Assembly (NCBI RefSeq): GCF_001440345.1
Contig: NZ_LJYX01000006.1
Location: 248,001-312,000, forward strand
DNA from: Colwellia sp. TT2012
GTDB lineage: Bacteria; Pseudomonadota; Gammaproteobacteria; Enterobacterales; Alteromonadaceae
Direction of reading: 5' to 3'
Length of the DNA stretch: 64,000 bases
Shown here: positions 24,128 to 34,398 of the stretch, piece by piece
Layout of the letters: every line of letters begins with the position of its first letter
Position numbering within the stretch: the stretch's first letter is position 1
Made by a program: the position numbers and the translations under genes
The notes under the pieces: model-generated
Databases searched by the model: none
What the model saw: only the letters and a program-made list of their open reading frames with translations
Told to the model about the DNA's origin: nothing

Positions 24128-24823
24128 TTACTTCGCTTTGCGGTTGTTTTTTCTTTTAGGTTTAGCAGCTGGTTGCTCTGCTTGCAATGGCATTGGGCCA
24201 ATGATTTCACCTTTAAAGATCCAAACTTTCACACCAATTACACCATAAGTCGTGTTGCCACGCGCAATCGCGTAGTCGATATCAGCACGTAAAGTATGTA
24301 AAGGTACACGACCTTCACGATACCATTCTGCACGTGCAATATCAGCGCCGCCTAAACGACCACTAACTTGAACTTTGATGCCTTTAGCGCCAAGACGCAT
24401 AGCGTTTTGAACGGCACGCTTCATAGCGCGACGGAACATAACACGACGCTCTAATTGACTAGCGATACTGTCAGCAACAAGCTGCGCATCCATTTCTGGC
24501 TTACGTACTTCAGCAATGTTGATTTGAGCAGGAACACCAGCAATTTTAGTAATCGCTAAACGTAATTTCTCAACATCTTCGCCTTTCTTACCGATAACAA
24601 CACCTGGACGAGCCGTGTGAATTGTTACGCGGATAGATTTAGCTGGACGTTCGATAACTACTTTCGATAGTGAAGCGCGCTTAAGCTTTTCTTTTAAATA
24701 TTCGCGAACCTTGTGGTCGCCGTCTAAGTTGCTAGCAAAATCTTTGCTGGTAGCAAACCAAGTAGATGCGAAAGGTTTCGTGATCCCTAGGCGTATACCG
24801 ATAGGATGTACTTTTTGACCCAT
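24128..24823 (-). CDS. rpsC: 30S ribosomal protein S3
   Basis: 231 residues. N-terminal [14 protein letters not shown], the KH domain with [13 protein letters not shown], and [23 protein letters not shown] are all present; the tail is lysine-rich ([11 protein letters not shown]). S3 lines the mRNA entry channel and has helicase activity there. Eleven bases from rplV. Confidence 0.98.
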   Translation of the reverse strand: MGQKVHPIGIRLGITKPFASTWFATSKDFASNLDGDHKVREYLKEKLKRASLSKVVIERPAKSIRVTIHTARPGVVIGKKGEDVEKLRLAITKIAGVPAQINIAEVRKPEMDAQLVADSIASQLERRVMFRRAMKRAVQNAMRLGAKGIKVQVSGRLGGADIARAEWYREGRVPLHTLRADIDYAIARGNTTYGVIGVKVWIFKGEIIGPMPLQAEQPAAKPKRKNNRKAK

Positions 24824-24834
24824 ACTAATATCTC

Positions 24835-25167
24835 CTAAGAATCAGACACAATCACAGTAATGTGACTAGTGCGCTTAATGATGCGATCGGCACGGCCTTT
24901 CGCACGAGGTCTAATACGCTTCATTGTTGGACCATCGTCAACCAATATGATTTTAACGAATAATTCATCAATATCTGCACCTTCGTTATGCTCGGCATTT
25001 GCGATAGCTGAGTTAAGTACTTTTTTAACTAATTCAGCAGCTTTCTTGTTGCTGTAAGTTAAAATTTCAAGTGCTTTCTCAACATTTACGCCACGGATTT
25101 GATCCGCAACTAAACGCGCTTTTTGAGCAGAACCACGGGCAAATTTATGTATAGCTATTGCTTGCAT
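24835..25167 (-). CDS. rplV: 50S ribosomal protein L22
   Basis: 110 residues, as in E. coli. It contains [17 protein letters not shown], the beta-hairpin region that reaches into the exit tunnel ([16 protein letters not shown]), and ITVIVSDS at the end. Mutations in that loop give macrolide resistance in other species; nothing unusual is seen here. Confidence 0.98.
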   Translation of the reverse strand: MQAIAIHKFARGSAQKARLVADQIRGVNVEKALEILTYSNKKAAELVKKVLNSAIANAEHNEGADIDELFVKIILVDDGPTMKRIRPRAKGRADRIIKRTSHITVIVSDS

Positions 25168-25177
25168 TTAATTTCCC

Positions 25178-25453
25178 CTATTTCTTCGCTTTCTTATCAG
25201 CGACATGACCGCGAAAAGTACGAGTTGGTGCAAATTCTCCTAATTTGTGACCGATCATTTCTTCGGTTACAAATACAGGGACGTGTTGACGGCCATTATG
25301 GACAGCGATGGTCAATCCGATCATTGTAGGAATGATCATTGAACGACGGGACCAAGTTTTAATTGGCTTTTTATTCCCGCTTTCCACCGCTTTCTCTACC
25401 TTCGTCAACAAGTGTAGGTCAATAAATGGACCTTTCTTGAGGGAACGTGGCAT
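25178..25453 (-). CDS. rpsS: 30S ribosomal protein S19
   Basis: 91 residues. It begins [12 protein letters not shown] and contains [35 protein letters not shown] and TFRGH. S19 sits in the 30S head next to S13. The gap of 83 bases to rplB upstream is the widest within the operon but shows no terminator or promoter. Confidence 0.98.
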   Translation of the reverse strand: MPRSLKKGPFIDLHLLTKVEKAVESGNKKPIKTWSRRSMIIPTMIGLTIAVHNGRQHVPVFVTEEMIGHKLGEFAPTRTFRGHVADKKAKK

Positions 25454-25536
25454 GGTGAATCCTTATATATTCAATTCTTCATGTTGAACTCAGCAAGCTA
25501 AGTCCAGCAATCAGAATATTAATTTAATGTACTAAA

Positions 25537-26361
25537 TTACTTAGTACGACGACGTACGATAAATTTATCAGTACGTTTGTTCGAACGAGTTTTGTAACCC
25601 TTAGTTGGTACACCCCAAGGTGATACCGGGTGACGACCGCCAGATGTTTTACCTTCACCACCACCGTGTGGGTGATCAACTGGGTTCATGGCAACACCAC
25701 GAACAGTTGGGCGAACACCGCGCCAGCGTGCAGCACCAGCTTTACCAAGTTGGCGAAGCATGTGTTCAGCGTTGCCGATCTCACCTAAAGTAGCACGACA
25801 ATCTGCTTCAACTTTGCGCATTTCGCCAGAGCGAAGACGTAAAGTAACGTAAGCACCTTCTTTCGCAACTAATTGTGCGTAAGTACCAGCAGCACGTGCG
25901 ATTTGCGCACCTTTACCTGGTTTAAGTTCGATTGCATGAATAACACTACCTAAAGGTAGGTTACGCAACGGCATAGTGTTACCAGCTTTGATTGGAGCAT
26001 CTACACCAGACTGGATAGTATCACCAGCACTTAAGCCTTTAGGGGCTAAGATGTAACGACGTTCACCATCTGCATATAAAACTAATGCGATGTTAGCGCT
26101 TCGGTTTGGATCGTATTCTAAACGTTCTATTTTGGCTGGAATGCCATCTTTATTACGTTTAAAGTCAATAATACGATAATGTTGCTTATGACCACCACCA
26201 ATGTGACGAACCGTAATGCGACCATTATTGTTACGACCACCACTCTTAGACTTAGTGTCTAATAATGGTGCATAAGGCTTACCTGTATGAAGCTCTTTGT
26301 TTACCACTTTAACTAGGTGACGACGACCCGGAGAAGTAGGTTTACATTTTACTATAGCCAT
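25537..26361 (-). CDS. rplB: 50S ribosomal protein L2
   Basis: 274 residues (273 in E. coli). It contains [22 protein letters not shown], the RNA-binding core and [18 protein letters not shown] with the conserved histidine near the peptidyl transferase centre. It is required for subunit association. In normal operon order between rplW and rpsS. Confidence 0.98.
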   Translation of the reverse strand: MAIVKCKPTSPGRRHLVKVVNKELHTGKPYAPLLDTKSKSGGRNNNGRITVRHIGGGHKQHYRIIDFKRNKDGIPAKIERLEYDPNRSANIALVLYADGERRYILAPKGLSAGDTIQSGVDAPIKAGNTMPLRNLPLGSVIHAIELKPGKGAQIARAAGTYAQLVAKEGAYVTLRLRSGEMRKVEADCRATLGEIGNAEHMLRQLGKAGAARWRGVRPTVRGVAMNPVDHPHGGGEGKTSGGRHPVSPWGVPTKGYKTRSNKRTDKFIVRRRTK

Positions 26362-26373
26362 TTTAACTGCTCC

Positions 26374-26676
26374 TTATGATTCCGCGCCAACGAAGTCGAT
26401 GTCACTACCTTCTGCAAGAGTAACGTAGGCTTTTTTCCAGTCGTTACGACGACCAAAACGAGATCCAGTACGTTTTACTTTACCCTTAACATTAAGTGTG
26501 CGAACACCTTCAACAGAAACTTCGAAAAGTTTCTCTACTGCCGCTTTGATTTCAGCTTTAGTCGCATCTGTAGCTACTTTGAAAACAACAGTGTTGTTTG
26601 CTTCAGCAGCGGTAGTTGCTTTTTCAGAAATATTTGGTGCTAAAAGCACTTTCAACAAACGTTCTTCGTTTATCAT
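26374..26676 (-). CDS. rplW: 50S ribosomal protein L23
   Basis: 100 residues, as in E. coli. It contains [18 protein letters not shown] and the [13 protein letters not shown] end. L23 lies at the tunnel exit and docks trigger factor and SRP. Its ATG overlaps the rplD stop by four bases (ATGA), giving translational coupling. Confidence 0.98.
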   Translation of the reverse strand: MINEERLLKVLLAPNISEKATTAAEANNTVVFKVATDATKAEIKAAVEKLFEVSVEGVRTLNVKGKVKRTGSRFGRRNDWKKAYVTLAEGSDIDFVGAES

Positions 26677-27278
26677 GCTAAAATCCCCTCAATTTCTTTA
26701 ACTGCATCCGCAGTGATTAAAACTTTTTCGAAGCCAACTAAGCTTACTGGGTCGATTGCTGCAACGTCACGAACGTCAACTTTGTACAAGTTGCGTGCTG
26801 ATAAGAATAAGTTCTCATCAACTTCTTTCGTTACAATCAATACGTCTTTAAGCTCTAAACCTTTTAGCTTTGCAACTAATTCTTTAGTTTTAGGCGTTTC
26901 TACCGTGAATTCATTTACCACGATCAAACGATCTTGACGAACTAATTCAGAAAGGATGCTTCTAATTGCACCACGATACATTTTACGGTTAACTTTTTGG
27001 CTATGATCTTGAGGTTTAGCAGCGAATGTTACGCCACCAGAACGCCAGATTGGACCACGAGTAGTACCAGCACGTGCACGGCCTGTACCTTTTTGACGCC
27101 ATGGTTTTGCACCACCGCCACTAACTTCTGAGCGAGTTTTCTGAGCACGAGTACCTTGACGAGCACCAGCTGCATAAGCAACTACTACTTGGTGTACTAA
27201 CGCTTCATTAAACTCACGTCCAAAAGTTGCTTCGGATACTTCAAGAGTACCTGATGCGTCTTTTAATGATAATTCCAT
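26673..27278 (-). CDS. rplD: 50S ribosomal protein L4, operon regulator
   Basis: 201 residues from the ATG at 27278, matching E. coli; the frame runs one codon further to a GTG. It contains [48 protein letters not shown] and WRSGGVTFA. In E. coli L4 binds the S10 leader and represses its own operon by attenuation and translation block; the leader hairpin near 28300 suggests the same here. Confidence 0.98.
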   Translation of the reverse strand: MELSLKDASGTLEVSEATFGREFNEALVHQVVVAYAAGARQGTRAQKTRSEVSGGGAKPWRQKGTGRARAGTTRGPIWRSGGVTFAAKPQDHSQKVNRKMYRGAIRSILSELVRQDRLIVVNEFTVETPKTKELVAKLKGLELKDVLIVTKEVDENLFLSARNLYKVDVRDVAAIDPVSLVGFEKVLITADAVKEIEGILA

Positions 27279-27294
27279 CACAAAATCTCCTGGA

Positions 27295-27933
27295 CTAAGC
27301 TTTAACAGCTGGTTTGATGATTACATTGCCATTGATAGCACCCGGAACTGCACCTTTAACAAGTAGCAAGTTACGTTCGGTATCAACGCGAACCAATTCA
27401 AGGTTTTGTGTAGTCACGCGCACAGCACCCATATGACCAGACATTTTTTTGCCTTTGAAAACGCGACCTGGTGTTTGACATTGACCTAACGAACCGTTAG
27501 ATCTATGTGCTAACGAAACACCATGCGTTGCATGTTGCATAGTAAAGTTCCAGCGTTTAATACCGCCTTGGAAACCTTTACCTTTCGATGTACCAGTTAC
27601 GTCTACTAATTTAATGTCATTGAAAATCTCAACAGTGATTTCACTGCCGGCTTTAATGTCGCTACCTTCATTTTCGTCTAAACGGAATTCCCACAAGCCG
27701 CGGCCTGCTTCGATACCTGCTTTAGCGAAATGTCCCGCTGCTGGTTTTGTTACACGGCTTGCTCTACGCTTGCCAGTAGTAACTTGTAGCGCTGAATAAC
27801 CATCGTTAGCTACAGTTTTAACCTGAGCAACACGGTTCGCTTCAACTTCTAGAACGGTTACAGGAACTGATACGCCATCTTCTGTGAAGATGCGAGTCAT
27901 ACCCACTTTACGTCCAACTAGACCTATAGTCAT
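27295..27933 (-). CDS. rplC: 50S ribosomal protein L3
   Basis: 212 residues from the ATG at 27933 ([16 protein letters not shown]); AGGAG lies about 9 bases upstream. The frame extends to 27984 into rpsJ, but no homologue has that extension. It contains [16 protein letters not shown] and the [17 protein letters not shown] loop that reaches the peptidyl transferase centre and carries the glutamine methylated by PrmB. Starts 13 bases after rpsJ. Confidence 0.97.
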   Translation of the reverse strand: MTIGLVGRKVGMTRIFTEDGVSVPVTVLEVEANRVAQVKTVANDGYSALQVTTGKRRASRVTKPAAGHFAKAGIEAGRGLWEFRLDENEGSDIKAGSEITVEIFNDIKLVDVTGTSKGKGFQGGIKRWNFTMQHATHGVSLAHRSNGSLGQCQTPGRVFKGKKMSGHMGAVRVTTQNLELVRVDTERNLLLVKGAVPGAINGNVIIKPAVKA

Positions 27934-27946
27934 GTTAAAACTCCTC

Positions 27947-28332
<386 letters not shown>

Positions 28333-28472
28333 AACTAAAAAACATTCAACTCAAAATTAGAGCTGCTGTGAAACAAACAAGAATCTAGTTCTTCTCTATT
28401 TAGTGCTATAAGGCATTACTATGAGTAAAGTCTTTAGCAAGACACACTCAATTTGGCTGAATGCGAGCGCGT

Positions 28473-28500
28473 ATTATACAAGGAAGTAGGTTATGTGCAA
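28473..28500 (-). promoter_or_regulatory. Promoter of the S10 operon
   Basis: On the minus strand TTGCAC (-35, 28495-28500), a 16-base spacer and a perfect TATAAT (-10, 28473-28478), followed by the GC-rich discriminator ACGCGCTCGC. That discriminator is typical of ppGpp-controlled ribosomal promoters. The leader to rpsJ would be about 208 bases. Confidence 0.75.
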
Positions 28501-28644
28501 GCTATTTGTCGCTTGTTATTGAATGGTTTTTCTGGCAGGGGATAAACACGGTCTGACTTTCGCGGTGAGTGAATGGCACGCCATTATTAATACTAGGTAA
28601 ACATCACGGTTTTTCAGTTTTGCTATTTTTGTTCTTACTCTATT

Positions 28645-28679
28645 AGCCATCTGTTTAGATTTTATTTTAACAGATGGCT
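28645..28679 (-). terminator. Hairpin downstream of cstA
   Basis: AGCCATCTGTT (28645-28655) and AACAGATGGCT (28669-28679) form a perfect 11-bp stem ten bases past the cstA stop. Only a weak T-rich tract follows on the minus strand. Confidence 0.55.
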
Positions 28680-28688
28680 TCATCCTAG

Positions 28689-30164
28689 CTAAATGCTAGC
28701 CGGTACCCTAGACTGTCGTTTAATATGTAAAAAGCTTAAGGTTGTTAACAGTAATATTGCCACGCCAATACCTATATATTGGCTATAGTTGGCGGGCAAA
28801 TTAAAACCAATGCCAGTGGTCATGATATACGATACCGTAACACTGGTACCAATGACTGCCGGGATACTGACTATCCAATGAAAGGTGCCACGGTCAAATA
28901 AGTACTTAGTCGCCAGCCATAGTACGCTGGTTGAAAGTAACATATTTGAAAAAGCAAAGTAGCGCCAAATGAGTGAGAAATCTATTTTAGTCATAAAGTA
29001 AGCAATCACTAAAATGGGTACCGCTAACAACAGTCTGTTACGCATGTTTTGTGGGATGTCAAAAGCATCAACAATGGTTAAGCGCAAAGCTCTAAAAGCG
29101 GTATCACCTGAGGTTATAGGGAACACCGCAACAGCAATAATGGCCATAATACCACCTAAAGCACCGAGGTAACTGGTGGCAATATGATTAACGACTTGGC
29201 CTGGTCCACCTTGATCTAACATGGCTTTAAGTTCAGTGTAGCCATCAGGGAAAGCGGCAATACCAGCAAGTGCCCAAACACAACCCACTATACCTTCACA
29301 CATCATAGCGCCATAATAAACAGGGCGAACATACTTTTCATTGGTTAAACAGCGCGCCATAATAGGGGCTTGAGTCGAGTGAAAGCCACTAATAGCTCCA
29401 CAAGTGATGGTAACAAAGAGTAACGGCCACACGGGTAAACCATCAGGATTTGGCTCTAAGAAATCATGACTAAAGTGATCATGATTAAAGTAACCGAGAA
29501 AATCACCCATAACAGGTAAATTCGGCGCGTTGAATAATAATGACACTGCAATTAGCGTCGTCATTATTATCATGAGTGCGCCAAAAAACGGATAGAGCTT
29601 AGTAATTATTTTATCAATAGGCAGTAGTGTCGCGAGGAAGTAATAACCTAATATAACCAGTACCCAAAAAGTGTTGCCAGCAAGAAAAGTTCCTTCAAAA
29701 TAGCTTAAACTACTCAGTAAACCTGCAGGACTCATAATAAAAACAACGCCAACAAAAAATAGCAACATGGCAGTAAAAATTAGCATGATGCCTTTGAAGA
29801 ATATATTAAAATACTTCCCCGCTATTTCAGGCAGGCTCTTACCATCTTCTTTGATACTCATGACACCAGAGAAATAATCATGGACGGCGCCGCCAAGAAT
29901 ATTACCCACTACAATCCAAACTAGGGCTATAGGGCCATACATAGCACCAAGAATTGGCCCAAAAATAGGCCCAACCCCAGCAATATTTAAAAATTGGATG
30001 AGAAAGGCTTTCACCGGGTGTATGGCGACATAATCTACGCCTTCTTCAAAGCGTACTTGCGGGGTTTTTACGTCAGGATCTATACCTGCTTGCTTTTCAA
30101 CAAAGGGACTGTAAAATTTATACCCTAAAATTAACAGCGTTATACATATAAAAAAAATAATCAT
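28689..30164 (-). CDS. cstA: CstA-family pyruvate/peptide transporter
   Basis: 491 residues, the short CstA form (E. coli CstA has 701). About 13-14 membrane segments. Hallmarks: HPVKAFLIQFLNIAGVGPIFGPILGAMYGP near the N-terminus, GAVHDYFSGVMSIKEDGKSLPEIAGKY, GAISGFHSTQAPIMARC and FPITSGDTAFRALRL. Family members import peptides or pyruvate during carbon starvation. It is transcribed alone; no clear CRP site was found in the 460 bases upstream. Confidence 0.93.
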   Translation of the reverse strand: MIIFFICITLLILGYKFYSPFVEKQAGIDPDVKTPQVRFEEGVDYVAIHPVKAFLIQFLNIAGVGPIFGPILGAMYGPIALVWIVVGNILGGAVHDYFSGVMSIKEDGKSLPEIAGKYFNIFFKGIMLIFTAMLLFFVGVVFIMSPAGLLSSLSYFEGTFLAGNTFWVLVILGYYFLATLLPIDKIITKLYPFFGALMIIMTTLIAVSLLFNAPNLPVMGDFLGYFNHDHFSHDFLEPNPDGLPVWPLLFVTITCGAISGFHSTQAPIMARCLTNEKYVRPVYYGAMMCEGIVGCVWALAGIAAFPDGYTELKAMLDQGGPGQVVNHIATSYLGALGGIMAIIAVAVFPITSGDTAFRALRLTIVDAFDIPQNMRNRLLLAVPILVIAYFMTKIDFSLIWRYFAFSNMLLSTSVLWLATKYLFDRGTFHWIVSIPAVIGTSVTVSYIMTTGIGFNLPANYSQYIGIGVAILLLTTLSFLHIKRQSRVPASI

Positions 30165-30627
30165 CTCAAGTTGTCCTGATGTTAAGTTGAATTACTACTT
30201 TATTGGTAGCGAAACATAGTTTTCCGATTGTATGGTAAACATTATGGATTACTGAAAACAATACAATGTGAAGGTTAAATAATGCTATAGCTGATTATGA
30301 AACTCTAAAAGATGTTTCGATATTAGACCTTTAGCTAAGCTAGGGGGTGTCGATCTTTAGAGATTGTTTTAATCGCGACTTGTTCGGTATTTATATCAGG
30401 CAGAGCCTTGGTAATGTCTGCCACATAAAAAGCGAGAACGCAGTAAAAATTCCTAACAAGCACTGCCTGAAAAGCTTGGCTAAGAACGCTTTACTTTTTG
30501 TTAAGCATGATTTTTTAGAGTGACTAGGCTACACACCATTAGCCACGATTAACAGGTTTTTAGCTCGAACAAAATGCAACCGCGAAAGTTAAACAACGCT
30601 AAGTTAAATTGCCAAAGGCCAAATACT
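30165..30627. other. Gene-free stretch upstream of cstA
   Basis: This 463-base region should hold the cstA promoter. I see no ORF, RNA gene or strong inverted repeat. It ends at the stop of the aldehyde dehydrogenase remnant. Confidence 0.5.
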
Positions 30628-30950
30628 TTACCGATAGATATCTTCTAAACCATACTTATGAGCCTCTCGGCGATAACCTGACTGTTTAATGCCAGCAAAG
30701 GGAGCAGCCGAATTAGCAATAAAGCCGTCGTTTATACCGACCATGCCAAAAGCTAACTGTTGCGAAACACGGCAAATACGGTTGCTATTTTGACTATAAA
30801 TAAGCGGATAGGCCATAGTTAGTACCATTGGCCATAGCAATAACCTCACTTTTATTCGCTGTTTTTGCTGAGCAAAGGGCCAGGACATTTGGTGCACTAT
30901 ATATAGCAAGAGTAACTTCTTTTGTTCCCGCATCGAAGATTTGCGCAATG
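30628..30950 (-). pseudogene. Succinate-semialdehyde/aldehyde dehydrogenase, C-terminal remnant
   Basis: The last 50 residues of the frame ending at 30628 (LAFGMVGINDGFIANSAAPFAGIKQSGYRREAHKYGLEDIYR) are the C-terminus of the GabD-type aldehyde dehydrogenase family. Just upstream, KSEVIAMANGTNYGLSAYL lies in another frame and ends in TAG, so a frameshift near 30800 splits a continuous dehydrogenase sequence. The first 380 or so residues are missing, including the catalytic Cys and Glu. Not functional. Confidence 0.85.
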
Positions 30951-31277
30951 ACCTAATTTGAGGCGGGGTTGCTTACCGGAAATTTTTTTCATCTAACTGC
31001 CAAATGTCATTGTTGAAACTACGGGGTATTTAACCAATCGTTATCAGTTAATTTATCTATAGACGGATTTTACCACTGCGGTGATTTAAATTTATCTTTA
31101 TAAAAGTCTTTTGTTTGAGCATCCACTTGCTCTATATAATAAATAGAAGTTTAGGAGGGGGAAATATTCAGACTGAAAAACAATGTGCAAGGTCGAGTAT
31201 CCTAAGATTAGATAATAATAAATTCAACAGCTTTAATAATTTATTTATCAATCTTCTATGGGTTTGCTTTTGTTAAT

Positions 31278-31285
31278 GGTATACT
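31278..31285 (+). promoter_or_regulatory. Extended -10 promoter of fusA2
   Basis: TGGTATACT is a TGn extended -10 with the GC-rich discriminator CGCGCGC, as seen at growth-rate-regulated promoters. No good -35 at 17 bases is visible. About 100 bases of leader follow. Confidence 0.5.
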
Positions 31286-31305
31286 CGCGCGCAAATTTTC
31301 AACAG

Positions 31306-31362
31306 TTCTGCTTTCTTATATTTATTATTTTGATAGCACTATATAAGTATAAGAAAGCAGAA
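31306..31362 (+). promoter_or_regulatory. 15-bp inverted repeat in the fusA2 leader
   Basis: TTCTGCTTTCTTATA (31306-31320) and TATAAGAAAGCAGAA (31348-31362) are exact reverse complements with a 27-base loop. The stem ends 27 bases before the ATG, close to the ribosome site. Confidence 0.6.
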
Positions 31363-31389
31363 TAGACATTAACTAAATAGAGTAAAGTA

Positions 31390-33495
31390 ATGGCAGATTT
31401 ATCCAAATACAGAAACATTGGTATCTTCGCTCACGTTGATGCGGGTAAAACCACAACAACTGAACGTATCCTTAAATTAACCGGTCAGATCCATAAAACT
31501 GGTGAAGTACATGATGGCGAGTCAACCACCGACTTCATGGTACAAGAAGCTGAGCGCGGTATTACTATCCAGTCTGCTGCTGTTACTTGTTTCTGGAAAG
31601 GTCACCGCTTTAACGTTATCGATACTCCTGGTCACGTTGATTTCACTGTTGAAGTTTACCGTTCATTAAAAGTACTTGATGGCGGCATCGGTGTATTCTG
31701 TGGTAGCGGTGGTGTTGAGCCACAATCAGAAACTAACTGGCGTTACGCGAACGACTCTGAAGTTGCACGTATCATCATGGTAAACAAGTTAGACCGTTTA
31801 GGCGCTGATTTTTACCGTGTTTGTAAGCAAATTAAAGAAGTACTAGGTGCTACCCCATTAATCATGACCTTACCAATTGGTGAAGAAGATGATTTCGTTG
31901 GTTTAGTTGATTTATTATCTGAAAAAGCTTACATCTGGGATGAGTCTGGCGAGCCAGAAAACTATGAAATCGTGGATATTCCAGCAGACATGGTAGAAAA
32001 AACTGCTGAATACCGTGAGCTATTAATAGAAACAGCTTTAGAAGTTGATGAAGACATGTTGATGGAGTTCTTAGAAGGGGAAATGGTTCCTACTATAGAG
32101 CAAATCAAAAAATGTATCCGTGCTGGTACACGTGATATGACTTTCTTCCCAACTTACGGCGCATCAGCATTTAAAAACAAAGGTATTCAATTAATTCTTG
32201 ATGCAGTTGTTGATTACTTGCCTTCACCTACCGATGTTGATCCACAACCACTTACTGATGAAGCAGGTGAGCCTAATGGTGAGTACGCAATCGTTTCTAC
32301 AGATGAAACATTCAAAGCGTTAGCATTCAAAATCACGGATGACCGTTTTGGTACATTAACTTTCGTACGTATCTATTCAGGTACATTGAAGAAAGGCGAT
32401 ACCATCCTTAACTCGTTCACAGGTAAAACTGAGCGTGTTGGTCGTATGTGTGAAATGCAAGCTGATGATCGTACTGAACTTACTTCAGCACAAGCTGGTG
32501 ATATCATCGCAATTGTTGGTATGAAAGGTAATGTTCAGACAGGTCACACCTTATGTGATCCTAAGAACCCAATTATCCTAGAAGCTATGGTATTCCCTAA
32601 GCCGGTAATTTCAATTTCTGTAACACCAAAAGATAAAGGTTCAACGGAAAAAATGGGTATTGCTATCGGTAAAATGGTTGCAGAAGATCCTACCTTTAAA
32701 GTTGAAACTGACCAAGATTCAGGTGAAACGATTCTATCTGGTATGGGTGAGCTTCACCTAGATATCAAAGTAGATATTCTAAAACGTACCTACGGTGTTG
32801 AATTAGAAGTTGGCAAACCTCAAGTTGCTTACCGTGAAACTATCACCAAAGAAATTGATGATTCTTATACCCATAAGAAACAATCTGGTGGTTCTGGTCA
32901 GTTCGGTAAAATTGATTACATCATTAAGCCCGGCGAACCTGGTTCTGGTTTCGTTTTCACCTCAAAAGTTGTTGGTGGTAATGTACCTAAAGAATTCTTC
33001 CCGGCAATCGAGAAAGGCTTCAAAGGCATGATGGAGACTGGTGTTCTTGCTGGCTTCCCGGTATTAGACGTTGAAATTGAATTATATGATGGTGGCTTCC
33101 ATGCGGTCGATTCATCTGCTGTTGCCTTTGAACTTGCAGCTCGTGGTGCTTTCCGTCAGTCAATTCCAAAAGCGGGTGCTCAGTTAATCGAACCTATCAT
33201 GAAAGTTGATGTGTTTACGCCTGATGATCACGTTGGTGATGTTATTGGTGATTTAAACCGTCGTCGTGGCATGATCAAAGATCAAGTCCCAGGTGTTTCT
33301 GGTGTGCGTATTAAAGCAGACGTACCGCTTTCAGAAATGTTCGGTTACATCGGAACATTACGTACAATGACATCAGGTCGTGGTCAATTCTCTATGGAAT
33401 TCTCTCATTACCTGCCTTGTCCTAATAACGTAGCTGAAGAAGTTATTGCTGAAGTTAAAGCGGCAAAAGCGGTTAAAGACGCTGCTAGAAAGTAG
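31390..33495 (+). CDS. fusA2: Elongation factor G 2 (second EF-G paralogue)
   Basis: 701 residues with GTPase motifs AHVDAGKT (14-21), DTPGH (78-82) and NKLD (132-135), and all EF-G domains, ending with [16 protein letters not shown]. The N-terminus [20 protein letters not shown], with [15 protein letters not shown] and CFWKGHR, is the EF-G2 type of Vibrio and Alteromonadales rather than the str-operon FusA. It should catalyse translocation or ribosome recycling. It stands alone, without rpsL, rpsG or tuf. A strong promoter-like region and a perfect terminator suggest high expression. Confidence 0.93.
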   Translation: MADLSKYRNIGIFAHVDAGKTTTTERILKLTGQIHKTGEVHDGESTTDFMVQEAERGITIQSAAVTCFWKGHRFNVIDTPGHVDFTVEVYRSLKVLDGGIGVFCGSGGVEPQSETNWRYANDSEVARIIMVNKLDRLGADFYRVCKQIKEVLGATPLIMTLPIGEEDDFVGLVDLLSEKAYIWDESGEPENYEIVDIPADMVEKTAEYRELLIETALEVDEDMLMEFLEGEMVPTIEQIKKCIRAGTRDMTFFPTYGASAFKNKGIQLILDAVVDYLPSPTDVDPQPLTDEAGEPNGEYAIVSTDETFKALAFKITDDRFGTLTFVRIYSGTLKKGDTILNSFTGKTERVGRMCEMQADDRTELTSAQAGDIIAIVGMKGNVQTGHTLCDPKNPIILEAMVFPKPVISISVTPKDKGSTEKMGIAIGKMVAEDPTFKVETDQDSGETILSGMGELHLDIKVDILKRTYGVELEVGKPQVAYRETITKEIDDSYTHKKQSGGSGQFGKIDYIIKPGEPGSGFVFTSKVVGGNVPKEFFPAIEKGFKGMMETGVLAGFPVLDVEIELYDGGFHAVDSSAVAFELAARGAFRQSIPKAGAQLIEPIMKVDVFTPDDHVGDVIGDLNRRRGMIKDQVPGVSGVRIKADVPLSEMFGYIGTLRTMTSGRGQFSMEFSHYLPCPNNVAEEVIAEVKAAKAVKDAARK

Positions 33496-33535
33496 AAAAT
33501 AGTTAACGTCTTTTAATTAAGATAAGCGTTAATAC

Positions 33536-33563
33536 AAAAAAGGATGCTTCGGCATCCTTTTTT
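33536..33563. terminator. Bidirectional terminator
   Basis: AAAAAAGGATGC, loop TTCG, GCATCCTTTTTT: a perfect 12-bp stem with an extra-stable tetraloop, serving fusA2 and the convergent methyltransferase-like gene. Confidence 0.92.
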
Positions 33564-33596
33564 ATTGCTTGAAATAAAGCGGTCACTAGAACGTTA

Positions 33597-34358
33597 TTAA
33601 TTGAGCTGTTGACCATGGCGCCAAAATTTTCGCCAGCGTTGTAATTTCACTTGAGGCAGGTAACTGTGTTTATTGCGCTTGATCAACCGATGCAGTTGCC
33701 AATGTTTAGGCGTTAACTGAATAACTATATTAAGATAATTTGGGATATTAAAGTAAGTGATATGGTGGTCTGGTTGTAACTGCTGCAATATGGTTAGGCA
33801 CAAGTTAATATCGCTATCGCTAAGGTCAGGTAAATTAATCGACAAACATGCTTGTAAGTCTAGCTTGCTGGTTAGCGTTTCAAGTTGCTTGACGATAGTA
33901 TCAAAACCAAATTCCTGCGACTGGTAAACATCACAAATAATCCAATCAAGTTCAGCAGAATTTTTCTCTGTTAACCAGGTCATGCCATCCGCACAGACTA
34001 TGTCTAGTTCAGCATGTTCAGGGTTAAAATATTGCGCAAAGCTGTCAATGACACCTTGACTATGATCTATGGTAGTCAATATTATATCGGGTGATAAATT
34101 CTGTAAAAACCGAGTGAGGTTACCACCACCTAAACCCAATTCAATGATACGGGTTGGCCGAAAAAAAAGTAGCGGTAAAAGCAGGGCAATTTGGTGGGGT
34201 AGGGTTAATTGCCAAGGTTTACGTTTGTGCATCACACTTTGCACTACGTCACTAAATGCCATCCAACGGTAATGGTCGTTTTCACTGACCGTTATTGCAT
34301 CTTGTTGTTGGCTTAAATACACTAAGCGACCTTGGGCTAAATGTTTTGCTAACTGCAT
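33597..34358 (-). CDS. Spermidine-synthase-like methyltransferase-fold protein
   Basis: 253 residues with a Rossmann-type methyltransferase core: IIELGLGGGNLTRFLQ (SAM or decarboxy-SAM loop, about 70-85), IDHSQGVIDSFAQYF, VCADGMTWL and DWIICDVYQSQ. The pattern is that of spermidine-synthase-family proteins, but the N-terminal domain is short and polyamine-binding residues cannot be confirmed. The substrate is unknown. Divergent from the GNAT/thioesterase gene, with 40 bases between starts. Confidence 0.75.
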   Translation of the reverse strand: MQLAKHLAQGRLVYLSQQQDAITVSENDHYRWMAFSDVVQSVMHKRKPWQLTLPHQIALLLPLLFFRPTRIIELGLGGGNLTRFLQNLSPDIILTTIDHSQGVIDSFAQYFNPEHAELDIVCADGMTWLTEKNSAELDWIICDVYQSQEFGFDTIVKQLETLTSKLDLQACLSINLPDLSDSDINLCLTILQQLQPDHHITYFNIPNYLNIVIQLTPKHWQLHRLIKRNKHSYLPQVKLQRWRKFWRHGQQLN

Positions 34359-34398
34359 AAGCCATCCTAAATTTAATCAATAAGCGTAAGAATAGCCA

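Noticed and set aside
31390-33495. Canonical str-operon fusA
   Set aside because: The N-terminal motifs are of the EF-G2 type, and rpsL, rpsG and tuf are absent.
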